The notes beneath the pieces are model-generated. The model ran no database searches. It saw only the letters and a program-made list of their open reading frames with translations, and had not been told where the DNA came from. Source: Morinoia aosen (taxonomy: Eukaryota > Arthropoda > Malacostraca > Amphipoda > Talitridae). Taken from it: 64,000 nt of DNA. The stretch covers positions 12,666,246-12,730,245 of the forward strand of contig JASJYW010000026.1 in the NCBI GenBank assembly GCA_030386875.1. The letters are read 5' to 3'. Positions 47,810 through 57,900 of this stretch are shown piece by piece; the stretch's first letter is position 1; the number at the start of each line of letters is the position of its first letter. Made by a program: the position numbers and the translations under genes.

Positions 47810-50800
47810 GCCTGTACGCACCCTGTTAGTCGGCTATTTTTATTCTTCATTACATTTAATGATACAAGGGGTTTGTGATCTGTTTCTAACAAAAATTCGC
47901 GACCCAACAAAAAATGTCTATATTTTTCCATACCAAATACAATGGCCAAACATTCCCTTTCTATGGTCGAGTAGTTTTTTTCTGTCTGCGACATCTTCCT
48001 GCTGGCGTAGGCGACCGGGTGTGGGATGTTTTCGTGGTATTGCAGCAGCACAGCTCCAACTGAGTGCTGGGATGCGTCCGTCCGTAGGACAAATGTTTTG
48101 CGAACGTCCGGTATCTTGAGAATTGGCCGGTGTTCTAATGCTTGTTTGAGTCTATTAAAGTTTTCAGACGCCGTCTTTTGCCTTTTCAATTTGTCTGGCT
48201 TGCACTTCTTCAGCATGTCCGTCAATGGTGCAAGAAGTTCGGCAGCGTTCGGGATGAATCGTCGGTAAAACGAGATCATGCCGATGAAGGATTGCAGGGT
48301 TTTTCGTCTGTCCGGTAGTGCGGTTGACGTAATCGAATTGATTTTCTCGACGACTGGTGCTACCCACCCGTCCTTGATGTCGAAACCCAGAAACCGCATA
48401 GTTCTGGAAGCCAGTTTACATTTGGACGGATTAGCGGTTAAATTGTAATGGGCTAACCTCTCCAATACGGATTTCACCGCGGCAACATGGTCATTAAATG
48501 TCTCCGTATAGATAAACACATTGTCGAAATAAAAAGATACATTTGGCACATCGGCAAGAACAATTCTCATTAATTTTGCAAATGTGGCACATGCCGTAAC
48601 AAGACCAAAAGGTAGTCGCACGAATTCCATAAGACCCCTGCTCGTTGGGAATGCCGTAATCGGGATCGCTTGCTCACTCAATGGTATTTGATAATACGCT
48701 TCAGTGAGGTCGATTTCCGAGAAATATTTAGCTCGTGCAAACTTATGCCATTCTTGTTCGATGTTTACTGGAGGTTCGGCACTAAATTTTGTAATTGCAT
48801 TGACCCCTCTATAATCAATGGTTAGGCGATATGAGTCATCCGGCTTTTTCACCATACAAACCGGTGATGAAAAATCGGATTTTGAAGGTCTAATTATCCC
48901 TTGCTTCAGCAAATTATCAACTTCGCGATCGAAATGAGGTTGTAAGTGAATTGGTACAGGGTAAACTTTTGCACGGCACGGCTCTGACGTGACAAGTTCT
49001 ATATCATGGGTTATTACATTTGTTAGCCCCGGTACAGTTGAAAATACGTTATTAAAATGTGAAACCGTTTGTTTAATTATTTCCCGCTGAGTATTTGACA
49101 GACATTCTGAAATTACGACACCAGTGCTAGTCGTTTCCCCAGGAACAGGAATATTCAAAAACTCACTTCCCTCCCCAATATCGATAACAGTTGGAGTTAA
49201 AGGTATAGCGGAATCATCGATAACTGCGACAGCACACGTTTCGACTTTCTTCTCGATGTTCCTGGAAATGTAGAGTTTCAACAAGTTTGCATGAAATAGC
49301 TTCGGTGTCCGGTTCTGTTGAACTAGATAATTTACCCTATTTCTCCGTTCTAATACTTTGAAAGGACCTGACCAGGACATAAGAAGTTTATGGTTACTGT
49401 CGGGCAGTAATATCAACACTTCGTCGCCCGGCTGGAACTCTCGCTTCTGCGATTTAAGATCGAAATGGGTTTTGTATGCTATAGCACTCTCGTTTGCGTT
49501 ATTTGCAGCGATTTCCGTACACAATTGCAACTTATCCCTAAGCTCAAACACGTATTCAAATATAGGGCGTTCATTACATGAAAGTTTCTCATTTTCCCAT
49601 AATTCTCGTAAAATGGACATTGGTCCTCGCATTTGTCTGCCGTACAATAATTCAAAAGCGGAAAATCCTGTTCTATCGCTCGGCATTTCGCGAAGCGCAA
49701 ATAGAGTTGGGATCAAATATCGGTGCCACTGTTTCGGTTTATCTGAACAAAGTTTTTTAAGGCATGATTTAAGGGTACTATGCAATCTCTCGATGCGCCC
49801 ATTACTCATGGCATGATAAGGCGTTGTGAAAATTGGTTTTATTCCCAGTAGCCTCTGAAATTCGTGCATAAGGCCACTAGTGAAGTTTGTTCCCAAATCT
49901 GACAAAATCTCTTTAGGGACACCTACTCTCGCAAAAATTGGGAGGAGAGCCTCAGCAACGGAAATGGAGTCAGTCCGACGCAGCGGTACTGCCTCAGGAA
50001 ATCCTGTTGAATAATCAATTAATGTCAAGATATACTTATGGCCTTCTGAGGATTTTGGGCAAAGTGGGCCTACGATATCGATAGCAACACGTGAAAATGG
50101 TTCAGTAATGATAGGCATTTGCATTAGCGGTACTTTCTTAACTCTACCTTTTGAACACATCCGTTGGCATTTATCACACGATCTGCAATAATGTCTAATA
50201 TCTGTGGACATGCTAGGCCAGAAAAACAGTTCTCGAATTCTCTGTTCAGTTTTCCTGTGGGAAAAATGACCAGCAACTAACGATTCATGCGCATATGAAA
50301 GTACGGTTTTTCTACATTCGGCTGGGACAATCAACGAGGATTTTCCTATTGACTGTATATTCTTAGATTGAACAATCTCTCTATAGAGCAAGCCTTTGGT
50401 GGTGCGATATTTAACAATATTACCACTTCTTGTTTCGATAGTCTCGCCAAGCGCTGCTTTATTGCGAATATCTGCTAAGGACGGGCATGTCCGTTGAAGA
50501 TTTTGAAAATCTTTTGGGTTTAAGTTCAGTGCATGCAATTTAGGGACAATTAACGGGTGTATATGATTGATTTCGTCTCCCGACGCAGTAGTTCTGGTTT
50601 TTACAGTCATGACCCGCTCCTGTGAATTTAACTTCGGTATGTTAATTTCGTCAGTCATCAAACTAGCGCCCGGAACATTTCCTATCAAGGCACAACATGA
50701 TTCCATGGGTGCTCTAATTACGTCCGTCCATCCCTGGTAAAAGTCGCAGTCGATGTGACATCTGACAACCGGCCATTCGTTACGTCTTCCCAGATAGTCG

Positions 50801-52005
50801 CACACAATAATTTTCCTACATTTGGCAGAGTCTATATTGGGTAGCAAGGAATCTTTCACTATAATAGTTGAACATCCCGTATCGCGCCAGATTGTTTGCA
50901 CGGACTGTCCATTGACTTTTCCTGAACATTTAAGCTTATTCGAATATTTCCTAATATTTGAAATATCGTTTAGTGCCCTAGCGTATCCTACGGTGGCGTT
51001 ATGCATATTATTAGTTTTGGGACGGTATGTTTGATGCTTAGGGCATTGATTTCTTTGGTGACCTAACGCTCCGCACGAGAAGCATTTGCTATTCACAAAG
51101 TTACTAGGTTTACTCATGGGTACAATTGTACTTAGCTTTACTTTTGGGGATTTTGCCCCATCAGACTTTTGCAATTCAACATTAGTTGTCTGATATCGAG
51201 TCTCCGGTTCTGGTCTATTGAATCTTTTGTGAGACTGTCTTGCCATCGCCCAGTTATTTGCTACTCTAACAGTTTCCCGAAATGACATGATACCCTTTTC
51301 CTTTAGAAAGACCCTCAGATCCATTGGTACAGATGCTATGAATTGGTCTAGCAGAACAAATTCCCTTAGCCCCTCATACGTTTTAGGTACTGACCAAGAT
51401 TCGAGGAACAGATCTAGAGACCGACCCAGTTGAGTTGAAAATTGCTCGTACGTCTCGTCGTCCCTTATTCTGGCTGAACGGAATTCGTATCTGTAGGTAT
51501 CAGGAGTTTTGTTAAAGCCAAGTAATAATGCTTTTTTAAGTAATGCATAGTTAGAAGTTACGTCATGATCCAAAGCAGCGTATACTTTTACAGCTTTCCC
51601 GCTCAAGGTAGTTCCCAAATGTACAGGCCAAAGGCTTTCGTCGATGTTTAATAGCTCAGCTATTCGTTCAAAGTGAACCAAGAAGGCTGAAATATCGTCC
51701 CCATCTCTAAACATAGGCAGTTTAGGTTTTATTGGACAATCGATTACGCTTGAAGTATGCAAAGTAGGATTTTGAGCTCCGAGTCCTATCAATTTGATTT
51801 CGTGTTCCCGTTTTTCTCTTTCCCTATTAACTTCATGTTCCCGTTTTTCCTTCTCACTGTTGATTCTGTCTTTTTCACGTTCAAGCTCTCTAATTTTCGC
51901 CCTCTCTTCCCTAGCTAATGCTTGTTGCTCTTGAACGTATTTGGCTACATCAGCTCCCTCCAAGCCTATGCTAATAGCTTCCTGTTTTAATTCCGCGACG
52001 GACAT
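47785..52005 (-). CDS. gag-pol: Fused Gag-Pol polyprotein, order Gag-PR-IN-RT-RNase H, truncated by hAT
   Basis: A single 1,406-residue frame. I start at the first in-frame ATG (52005); a stop lies 10 codons further upstream. A charged coiled-coil-like stretch (about 30-72) precedes a Gag core (about 94-260) and one CCHC knuckle (C308, C311, H316, C321). Protease: D375-T-G with a later ALIGN (439-443). Integrase: HHCC (H573, H580, C610, C613), catalytic D643, D703, E739 (D,D35E) and a GPF module (880-882). RT about 995-1205 with first Asp D1099 and the box YFDN (1159-1162). RNase H with D1310, E1351 and D1376. The final 13 residues are read from the hAT terminus, so the RNase H end is lost. 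Gypsy-like integrase upstream of RT is the Gmr1-type arrangement. The protein would make virus-like particles and copy the element; this copy is probably inactive because of the hAT insertion and perhaps the Asp-to-Asn change. Confidence 0.93.
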   Translation of the reverse strand: MSVAELKQEAISIGLEGADVAKYVQEQQALAREERAKIRELEREKDRINSEKEKREHEVNREREKREHEIKLIGLGAQNPTLHTSSVIDCPIKPKLPMFRDGDDISAFLVHFERIAELLNIDESLWPVHLGTTLSGKAVKVYAALDHDVTSNYALLKKALLLGFNKTPDTYRYEFRSARIRDDETYEQFSTQLGRSLDLFLESWSVPKTYEGLREFVLLDQFIASVPMDLRVFLKEKGIMSFRETVRVANNWAMARQSHKRFNRPEPETRYQTTNVELQKSDGAKSPKVKLSTIVPMSKPSNFVNSKCFSCGALGHQRNQCPKHQTYRPKTNNMHNATVGYARALNDISNIRKYSNKLKCSGKVNGQSVQTIWRDTGCSTIIVKDSLLPNIDSAKCRKIIVCDYLGRRNEWPVVRCHIDCDFYQGWTDVIRAPMESCCALIGNVPGASLMTDEINIPKLNSQERVMTVKTRTTASGDEINHIHPLIVPKLHALNLNPKDFQNLQRTCPSLADIRNKAALGETIETRSGNIVKYRTTKGLLYREIVQSKNIQSIGKSSLIVPAECRKTVLSYAHESLVAGHFSHRKTEQRIRELFFWPSMSTDIRHYCRSCDKCQRMCSKGRVKKVPLMQMPIITEPFSRVAIDIVGPLCPKSSEGHKYILTLIDYSTGFPEAVPLRRTDSISVAEALLPIFARVGVPKEILSDLGTNFTSGLMHEFQRLLGIKPIFTTPYHAMSNGRIERLHSTLKSCLKKLCSDKPKQWHRYLIPTLFALREMPSDRTGFSAFELLYGRQMRGPMSILRELWENEKLSCNERPIFEYVFELRDKLQLCTEIAANNANESAIAYKTHFDLKSQKREFQPGDEVLILLPDSNHKLLMSWSGPFKVLERRNRVNYLVQQNRTPKLFHANLLKLYISRNIEKKVETCAVAVIDDSAIPLTPTVIDIGEGSEFLNIPVPGETTSTGVVISECLSNTQREIIKQTVSHFNNVFSTVPGLTNVITHDIELVTSEPCRAKVYPVPIHLQPHFDREVDNLLKQGIIRPSKSDFSSPVCMVKKPDDSYRLTIDYRGVNAITKFSAEPPVNIEQEWHKFARAKYFSEIDLTEAYYQIPLSEQAIPITAFPTSRGLMEFVRLPFGLVTACATFAKLMRIVLADVPNVSFYFDNVFIYTETFNDHVAAVKSVLERLAHYNLTANPSKCKLASRTMRFLGFDIKDGWVAPVVEKINSITSTALPDRRKTLQSFIGMISFYRRFIPNAAELLAPLTDMLKKCKPDKLKRQKTASENFNRLKQALEHRPILKIPDVRKTFVLRTDASQHSVGAVLLQYHENIPHPVAYASRKMSQTEKNYSTIERECLAIVFGMEKYRHFLLGREFLLETDHKPLVSLNVMKNKNSRLTGCVQAWRSMESS

Positions 52006-52465
52006 ATTTATGAGAAGAGATGTTATCACTATCACTCAAAGTATTCTCATGTGAGATTCAATGTTTGCTGGGAAAATTTTTGGCTTGCGAGGCCTATTAC
52101 CTGGCGGGGCCTCAAATTATAAGACATGGAATGTTGAAAGTAACAAATGGAGGGCCCGCCAGCTTTCGCGAGATTAGTCCCAGGTCACGTTGTACCTGGG
52201 ACTGTAGATACCAGTTATTATCCTTAATTCTAAATTCTAATCCTAAAACTTGCATTAACAAAAATAGATGACAAAATATTTTCAGTAGGACACGAGAAAA
52301 AACATGACGAGAAATAACTGTCCAGCAAGATTGTCAACCAGCAAGGTTGTCAATGCCGTGGCACTGCTGGTTAGGTTACCAGGGTTATGACTATGCTGGA
52401 ATTGACAGGACTATAAAAGTTATTAGAGAGATATACGGAAAGATATAGGAAGGCAAGATTGCTCG

Positions 52466-52524
52466 TGTCTTTTGAAAACTGGCAAAGTCACCACTGTCTT
52501 TTTAAAGACTGGCAAGGTCGCCAG
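52466..52524 (-). repeat. Tandem 29/30-bp duplication containing the primer-binding site
   Basis: The 30 bp next to the 5' LTR (52495-52524) is preceded by an imperfect copy (52466-52494). The first contains TGGCAAGGTCGCCA and the second TGGCAAAGTCACCA on the plus strand, so the primer site exists as one intact and one divergent version. Confidence 0.8.
52507..52523 (-). promoter_or_regulatory. Probable tRNA primer-binding site
   Basis: One base after the 5' LTR the minus strand reads TGGCGACCTTGCCAGTC. TGG immediately downstream of the LTR is where a tRNA 3' CCA end should pair, and TGGCGACC resembles the tRNA-Arg-type sites of some insect gypsy-class elements (from memory). With the preceding C it forms a 5-bp inverted repeat (CTGGC/GCCAG). 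Confidence 0.65.
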
Positions 52525-52854
52525 TGTGAGGGGTTCAGAAGGTACCAAGGGGCTGATGTCCAGCCTCCTAGCCTTGCAAAGGCACCCGCCCCCTCACGTA
52601 AGAACTCGGGGCCGGCACTCACCCGGCGACACGGGTAGCGAGACCCCGGAAGGGTACAGATTGGCTCGTGTACCACCGAAACTCAAGGAAAGGATACCCG
52701 AATGGAAAAGGAAAGGTTGGTTGAACACGAGTCTTAAAGTATATTAGTACTCTAAAACGGCCACTCGGGGACGAACAGGTGGCCGAGGTAGCCGAACACC
52801 TAACCTACCCTAATCTTAGATCCTAAAGTAATCCTTAACCCTAGGTTACACAGC

Positions 52855-52994
52855 TGACACGGTAACGCTCCAACAAACACGGTAACGCTACAACAGACAC
52901 GGTAACGCTACAACAGACGCGGTAACGCTACAACAGACACGGTAACGCTACAACAGACACGGTAACGCTACAACAGACACGGTAACGCTACAAC
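52855..52994 (-). repeat. 20-bp minisatellite in the 5' LTR, 7 copies
   Basis: Same seven 20-bp units as in the 3' LTR, in the same order. For the minus-strand transcript they lie about 360-500 bp downstream of the TATA candidate, so they would probably be transcribed near the 5' end of the RNA. Confidence 0.95.
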
Positions 52995-53350
52995 AGGGCA
53001 CAGAGTCCAGGCCCTGGAGGTTTAGGTTCCCCGTACTCGTCGGGGCCCCAAAGCCACCTCCGCGATCTCGGCGCAGCTCGAGATGAGGCAGGCGCTGGTC
53101 GTACTAGGCTCTAGACTATGGCGAAGCCCAACTCCAGGCGGGAAGCCGGAGGGCTGGGAAGAGCCAACAAGAGGTCGGGAGGCCAGGTTACAAGCGAAGA
53201 CCTCTCCCAACGTAGCTCCTTTCCATAGGTTTAGAATGGTTTAGAGAGGCGAGAGAATTCCCATAGGATACGTCCTTCTCCACCATAGCCTGAAGGGCAC
53301 AAACAATACATACGACTACTACATGGAATAGCGGATACGTTCAAACAAAG

Positions 53351-53358
53351 ATATATAC
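53351..53358 (-). promoter_or_regulatory. TATA-like element in the 5' LTR
   Basis: GTATATAT on the minus strand, about 216 bp into the LTR. It is the best TATA candidate for the element's own promoter; no supporting initiator was identified. Confidence 0.35.
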
Positions 53359-54929
53359 AAAATCAATATGGACAATTAGGAGGATGGTCCTAGACGCTAT
53401 AATAATCCTAATCCAGCTCTTACATACCTGTCACACACGAGGGCGTGACCTGTTAACGACAACGCAACTAGATCTAGCGGCCTCGACAATAGGTCCGTCC
53501 GATCGGCAGATGCGCTTCTTCTACAACGTCGTCCGTCCAGGAGGCAGGTCTGTCACGGTGGCCATGCCCTGACACGACGTTATTTTCACCGCATTCGGCC
53601 TAGGAATGGCCCAAAACACGCATTTTAGCTCTGTCGACCGTGGAATCGGCTAAATATGCACTTTCCGCCTATGTCGCCACGGGAAACAGCAAACGACGTG
53701 ATTTTCACCGCATTCGGCCTAGGAATGGCCCAAAACACGCATTTTAGCTCTGTCGACCGTGGAATGGGCTAAATATGCACTTTCCGCCTATGTCGCCACG
53801 GGAAACAGCAAACGACGTGATTTTCACCGCATTCGGCCTAGGAATGGCCCAAAACACGCATTTTAGCTCTGTCGACCGTGGAATCGGCTAAATATGCACT
53901 TTCAGCCTATGTCGCCACGGGAAACAGCAAACGACGTGATTTTCACCGCATTCGGCCTAGGAATGGCCCAAAACACGCATTTTAGCTCTGTCAACCGTGG
54001 AATCGGCTAAATATGCATTTTCCGCCTATGTCGCCACGGGAAACAGCAAACAACGTGATTTTCACCGCATTCGGCCTAGGAATGGCCAAAAACACGCATT
54101 TTAGCCCTGTCGACCGTGGAATCGGCTAAATATGCACTTTCCGCCTATGTCGCTACGGGAAACAGCAAACGACGTGATTTTCACCGCATTCGGCCTAGGA
54201 ATGGCCCAATACACGCATTTTAGCTCTGTCGACCGTAGAAACGGCTAAATATGCACTTTCCGCCTATGTCGCCACGGGAAACAGCAAACGACGTGATTTT
54301 CACCGCATTCGGCCTAGGAATGGCCCAAAACACGCATTTTAGCTCTGTCAACCGTGGAATCGGCTAGATATGCGCTTTCCGCCTATGTCGCCACGGGAAA
54401 CAGCAAACGACGTGATTTTTACCGCATTCGGCCTAGGAATGGCCCAAAACACGCATTTTAGCTCTGTCGACCGTGGAAACGGCTAAATATGCACTTTCCG
54501 CCTATGTCGCCACGGGAAACAGCAAACGACTTGATTTTCACCGCATTCGGCCTAGGAATGGCCCAAAACACGCATTTTAGCTCTGTCGACCGTGGAATCG
54601 GCTAAATATGCACTTTCTGCCTATGTCGCCACGGGAAACAGCAAACGACGTGATTTTCACCGCATTCGGCCTAGGAATGGCCAAAACACGCATTTTAGCT
54701 CTGTCGACCGTGGAATCGGCTAAATATGCACTTTCCGCCTATGTCGCCACGGGAAACAGCAAACGACGTGATTTTCACCGCATTCGGCCTAGGAATGGCC
54801 AAAAACACTCATTTTAGCTCTGTCGACCGTGGAATCGGCTGAATATGCACTTTCCGCCTATGTCGCCACGGGAAACAGCAAACGACGTGATTTTCACCGC
54901 ATTCGGCCTAGGAATGGCCCAAAACACGC

Positions 54930-57900
54930 ATTTTAGCTATGTCGACCGTGGAAACGGCTAAATATGCACTTTCCGCCTATGTTGCCACGGGAAACAGCAA
55001 ACGACGTGATTTTCACCGCATTCGGCCTAGGGATGGCCCAAAACACGCATTTTAGCTATGTCGACCGTGGAATCGGCTAAATATGCACTTTCCGCCTATG
55101 TCGCCACGGGAAACAGCAAACGACGTGATTTTCACCGCATTCGGCCTAGGGATGGCCCAAAACACGCATTTTAGCTCTGTCGACCGTGGAATCGGCTAAA
55201 TATGCACTTTCCGCCTATGTCGCCACGGGAAACAGCAAACGACGTGATTTTCACCGCATTTGGCCTAGGAATGGCCCAAAACACGCATTTTAGCTTTGTC
55301 GACCGTGGAATCGGCTAAATTTGCACTTTCCGCCAATGTCGCCACGGGAAACAGCAAACGACGTGATTTTCACCGCATTCGGCCTAGGAATGGCCCAAAA
55401 CACGCATTTTAGCTCTGTCGACCGTGGAAACGGCGGAATATGCACTTCCCGCCTATGTCGCCACGGGAAACAGCAAACGACTTGATTTACACCGCATTCG
55501 GCCTAGGAATGGCCCAAAACACGCATTTTAGCTTTGTCGACCGTGGAATCAGCTTAATATGCACTTTCCGCCTATGTCGCCACGGGAAACAGCAAACGAC
55601 GTGATTTTCACCGCATTCGGCCTAGGAATGGCCCAAAACACGCATTTTAGCTCTGTCGACCGTGGAATCGGCTAAATATGCACTTTCCGCCTATGTCGCC
55701 ACGGGAAACAGCAAACGACGTGATTTTCACCGCATTCGGCCTAGGAATGGCCCAAAACACGCATTTTAGCTCTGTCGACCGTGGAATCGGCTAAATATGC
55801 ACTTTCCGCCTATGTCGCCACGGGAAACAGCAAACGACGTGATTTTCACCGCATTCGGCCTAGGAATGGCCAAAAACACGCATTTTAGCTCTGTCGACCG
55901 TGGAATCGGCTAAATATGCACTTTCCGCCTATGTCGCCACGGGAAACAGCAAACGACGTGATTTTCACCGCATTCGAAATAGGAATGGCCCAAAACACGC
56001 ATTTTAGCTCTGTCGACCGTGGAATCGGCTAAATATGCACTTTCCGCCTATGTCGCCACGGGAAACAGCAAACGACGTGATTTTCACCGCATTCGGCCTA
56101 GGGATGGCCCAAAACACGCATTTTAGCTCTGTCGACCGTGGAATCGGCTAAATATGCACTTTCCGCCTATGTCGCCACGGGAAACCGCAAACGACGTGAT
56201 TTTCACCGCATTTGGCCTAGGAATGGCCCAAAACACGCATTTTAGCTCTGTCGACCGTGGAATCGGCTAAATTTGCACTTTCCGCCAATGTCGCCACGGG
56301 AAACAGCAAACGACGTGATTTTCACCGCATTCGGCCTAGGAATGGCCAAAAACACGCATTTTAGCTCTGTCGACCGTGGAAACGGCGGAATATGCACTTC
56401 CCGCCTATGTCGCCACGGGAAACAGCAAACGACTTGATTTTCACCGCATTCGGCCTAGGAATGGCCTAAAACACGCATTTTAGCTCTGTCGACCGTGGAA
56501 TCGGCTAAATATGCACTTTCCGCCTATGTCGCCACGGGAAACAGCAAACGACGTGATTTTCACCGCATTCGGCCTAGGAATGGCCAAAAACACGCATTTT
56601 AGCTCTGTCGACCGTGGAATCGGCTAAATATGCACTTTCCGCCTATGTCGCCACGGGAAACAGCAAACGACGTGATTTTCACCGCATTCGGCCTAGGAAT
56701 GGCCCAAAACACGCATTTCAGCTCTGTCGACCGTGGAACCGGCTAAATATGCACTTTCCGCCTATGTTGCCACGGGAAACAGCAAACGACGTGATTTTCA
56801 CCGCATTCGGCCTAGGAATGGCCAAAAACACGCATTTTAGCGCTGTCGACCGTGGAATCGGCTAAATATGCACTTTCCGCCTATGTCGCCACGGGAAACA
56901 GCATATGACGTGATTTTCACCGCATTCGGCCTAGGAATGGCCCAAAACACGCATTTTAGCTCTGTCGACCGTGGAAACGGCTAAATATGCACGTTCCGCC
57001 TATGTTGCCACGGGAAACAGCAAACGACGTGATTTTCACCGCATTCGGCCTAGGAATGGCCCAAAACACGCATTTTAGCTCTGTCGACCGTGGAATCGGC
57101 TAAATATGCACTTTCCGCCTATGTCGCCACGGGAAACAGCAAACGACGTGATTTTCACCGCATTCGACCTAGGAATGGCCCAAAACACGCATTTTAGCTC
57201 TTTCGACCGTGGAATCGGCTAAATATGCACTTTCCGCCTATGTCGCCACGGGAAACAGCAAACGACGTGATTTTCACCGCATTCGGCCTAGGAATGGCAA
57301 AAACACGCATTTTAGCTCTGTCGACCGTGGAATCGGCTAAATATGCACTTTCCGCCTATGTCGCCACGGGAAACAGCAAACGACGTGATTTTCACCGCAT
57401 TCGGCCTAGGAATGGCCAAAAACACGCATTTTAACTCTGTCGACCGTGGAATCGGCTAAATATGCACTTTCCGCCTATGTCGCCACGGGAAACAGCAAAC
57501 GACGTGATTTTCACCGCATTCGGCCTAGGAATGGCCCAAAACACGCATTTTAGCTCTGTCGACCGTGGAAACGGCTAAATATGCACTTTCCGCCTATGTT
57601 GCCACGGGAAACAGCAAACGACGTGATTTTCACCGCATTCGGCCTAGGAATGGCCCAAAACACGCATTTTAGCTCTGTCGACCGTGGAATCGGCTAAATA
57701 TGCACTTTCCGCCTATGTCGCCACGGGAAACAGCAAACGACGTGATTTTCACCGCATTTGGCCTAGGAATGGCCCAAAACACGCATTTTAGCTTTGTCGA
57801 CCGTGGAATCGGCTAAATTTGCACTTTCCGCCAATGTCGCCACGGGAAACAGCAAACGACGTGATTTTCACCGCATTCGGCCTAGGAATGGCCCAAAACA

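Larger units (their letters stand above)
45846..47825 (-). mobile_element. hAT-type DNA transposon, internally deleted, inserted in pol
   Basis: A 1,980-bp element with perfect 16-bp terminal inverted repeats (CAGGGTGCGTACAGGC at 45846-45861 and its complement at 47810-47825). It is flanked by the direct repeat TTAGTC (45840-45845 and 47826-47831). Next to each end are related A/T-rich motifs (AATTCCACTACTTT and TCATGACTTT types), as in hAT subterminal regions. It carries one minus-strand transposase-derived frame. The CAGGG terminus and the protein support hAT. A 6-bp duplication is shorter than the 8 bp usual in that superfamily. Confidence 0.88.
52006..52524 (-). other. Retrotransposon 5' leader
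   Basis: About 520 bp between the 5' LTR and the Gag-Pol start. It includes the primer-binding site and a near-duplicate of it beside the LTR, and a smaller duplicated motif (CAGCAAGRTTGTCAA, about 52323-52353). No additional frame of note was seen in the sense direction. Confidence 0.75.
44611..53574 (-). mobile_element. Gmr1-like Ty3/gypsy LTR retrotransposon, full length, with a nested hAT element
   Basis: An 8,964-bp element flanked by a 5-bp target-site duplication CGACG (44606-44610 and 53575-53579); the interrupted satellite monomer continues in phase on the other side. It has two 1,050-bp LTRs with TG...CA ends, a primer-binding site next to the right LTR, one long Gag-Pol frame on the minus strand and a G-rich tract next to the left LTR, so transcription runs right to left. 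Without the 1,980-bp hAT insertion and its duplication it would be about 6,978 bp. The order protease-integrase-RT-RNase H with a gypsy-type integrase matches the arrangement published for Gmr1-type elements. No env-like frame was seen. Confidence 0.93.
52525..53574 (-). repeat. 5' LTR of the retrotransposon (1,050 bp)
   Basis: The transcriptionally upstream LTR for the minus-strand element, adjacent to the primer-binding site. It is offset 7,914 bp from the other LTR and nearly identical to it (one difference noted, near 52558). On the minus strand it starts TGTCAGGGC and ends CCCCTCACA. It should hold the promoter; a GTATATAT stretch at 53351-53358 is a TATA candidate. No clear AATAAA was found in the sense direction. 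Confidence 0.93.

Noticed and set aside
49358..49816. 152-codon plus-strand frame within pol
   Set aside because: It is antisense to the integrase region and has no motifs.
52006..52035. Gag-Pol starting 10 codons further upstream
   Set aside because: That position is GTG, not ATG, and is immediately preceded by a stop. The first in-frame ATG is at 52005 and has A at -3.
45661..53574. An envelope gene making this an endogenous retrovirus
   Set aside because: No frame with signal peptide or membrane segments lies between RNase H and the 3' LTR. Only the hAT element and a short tail are there.
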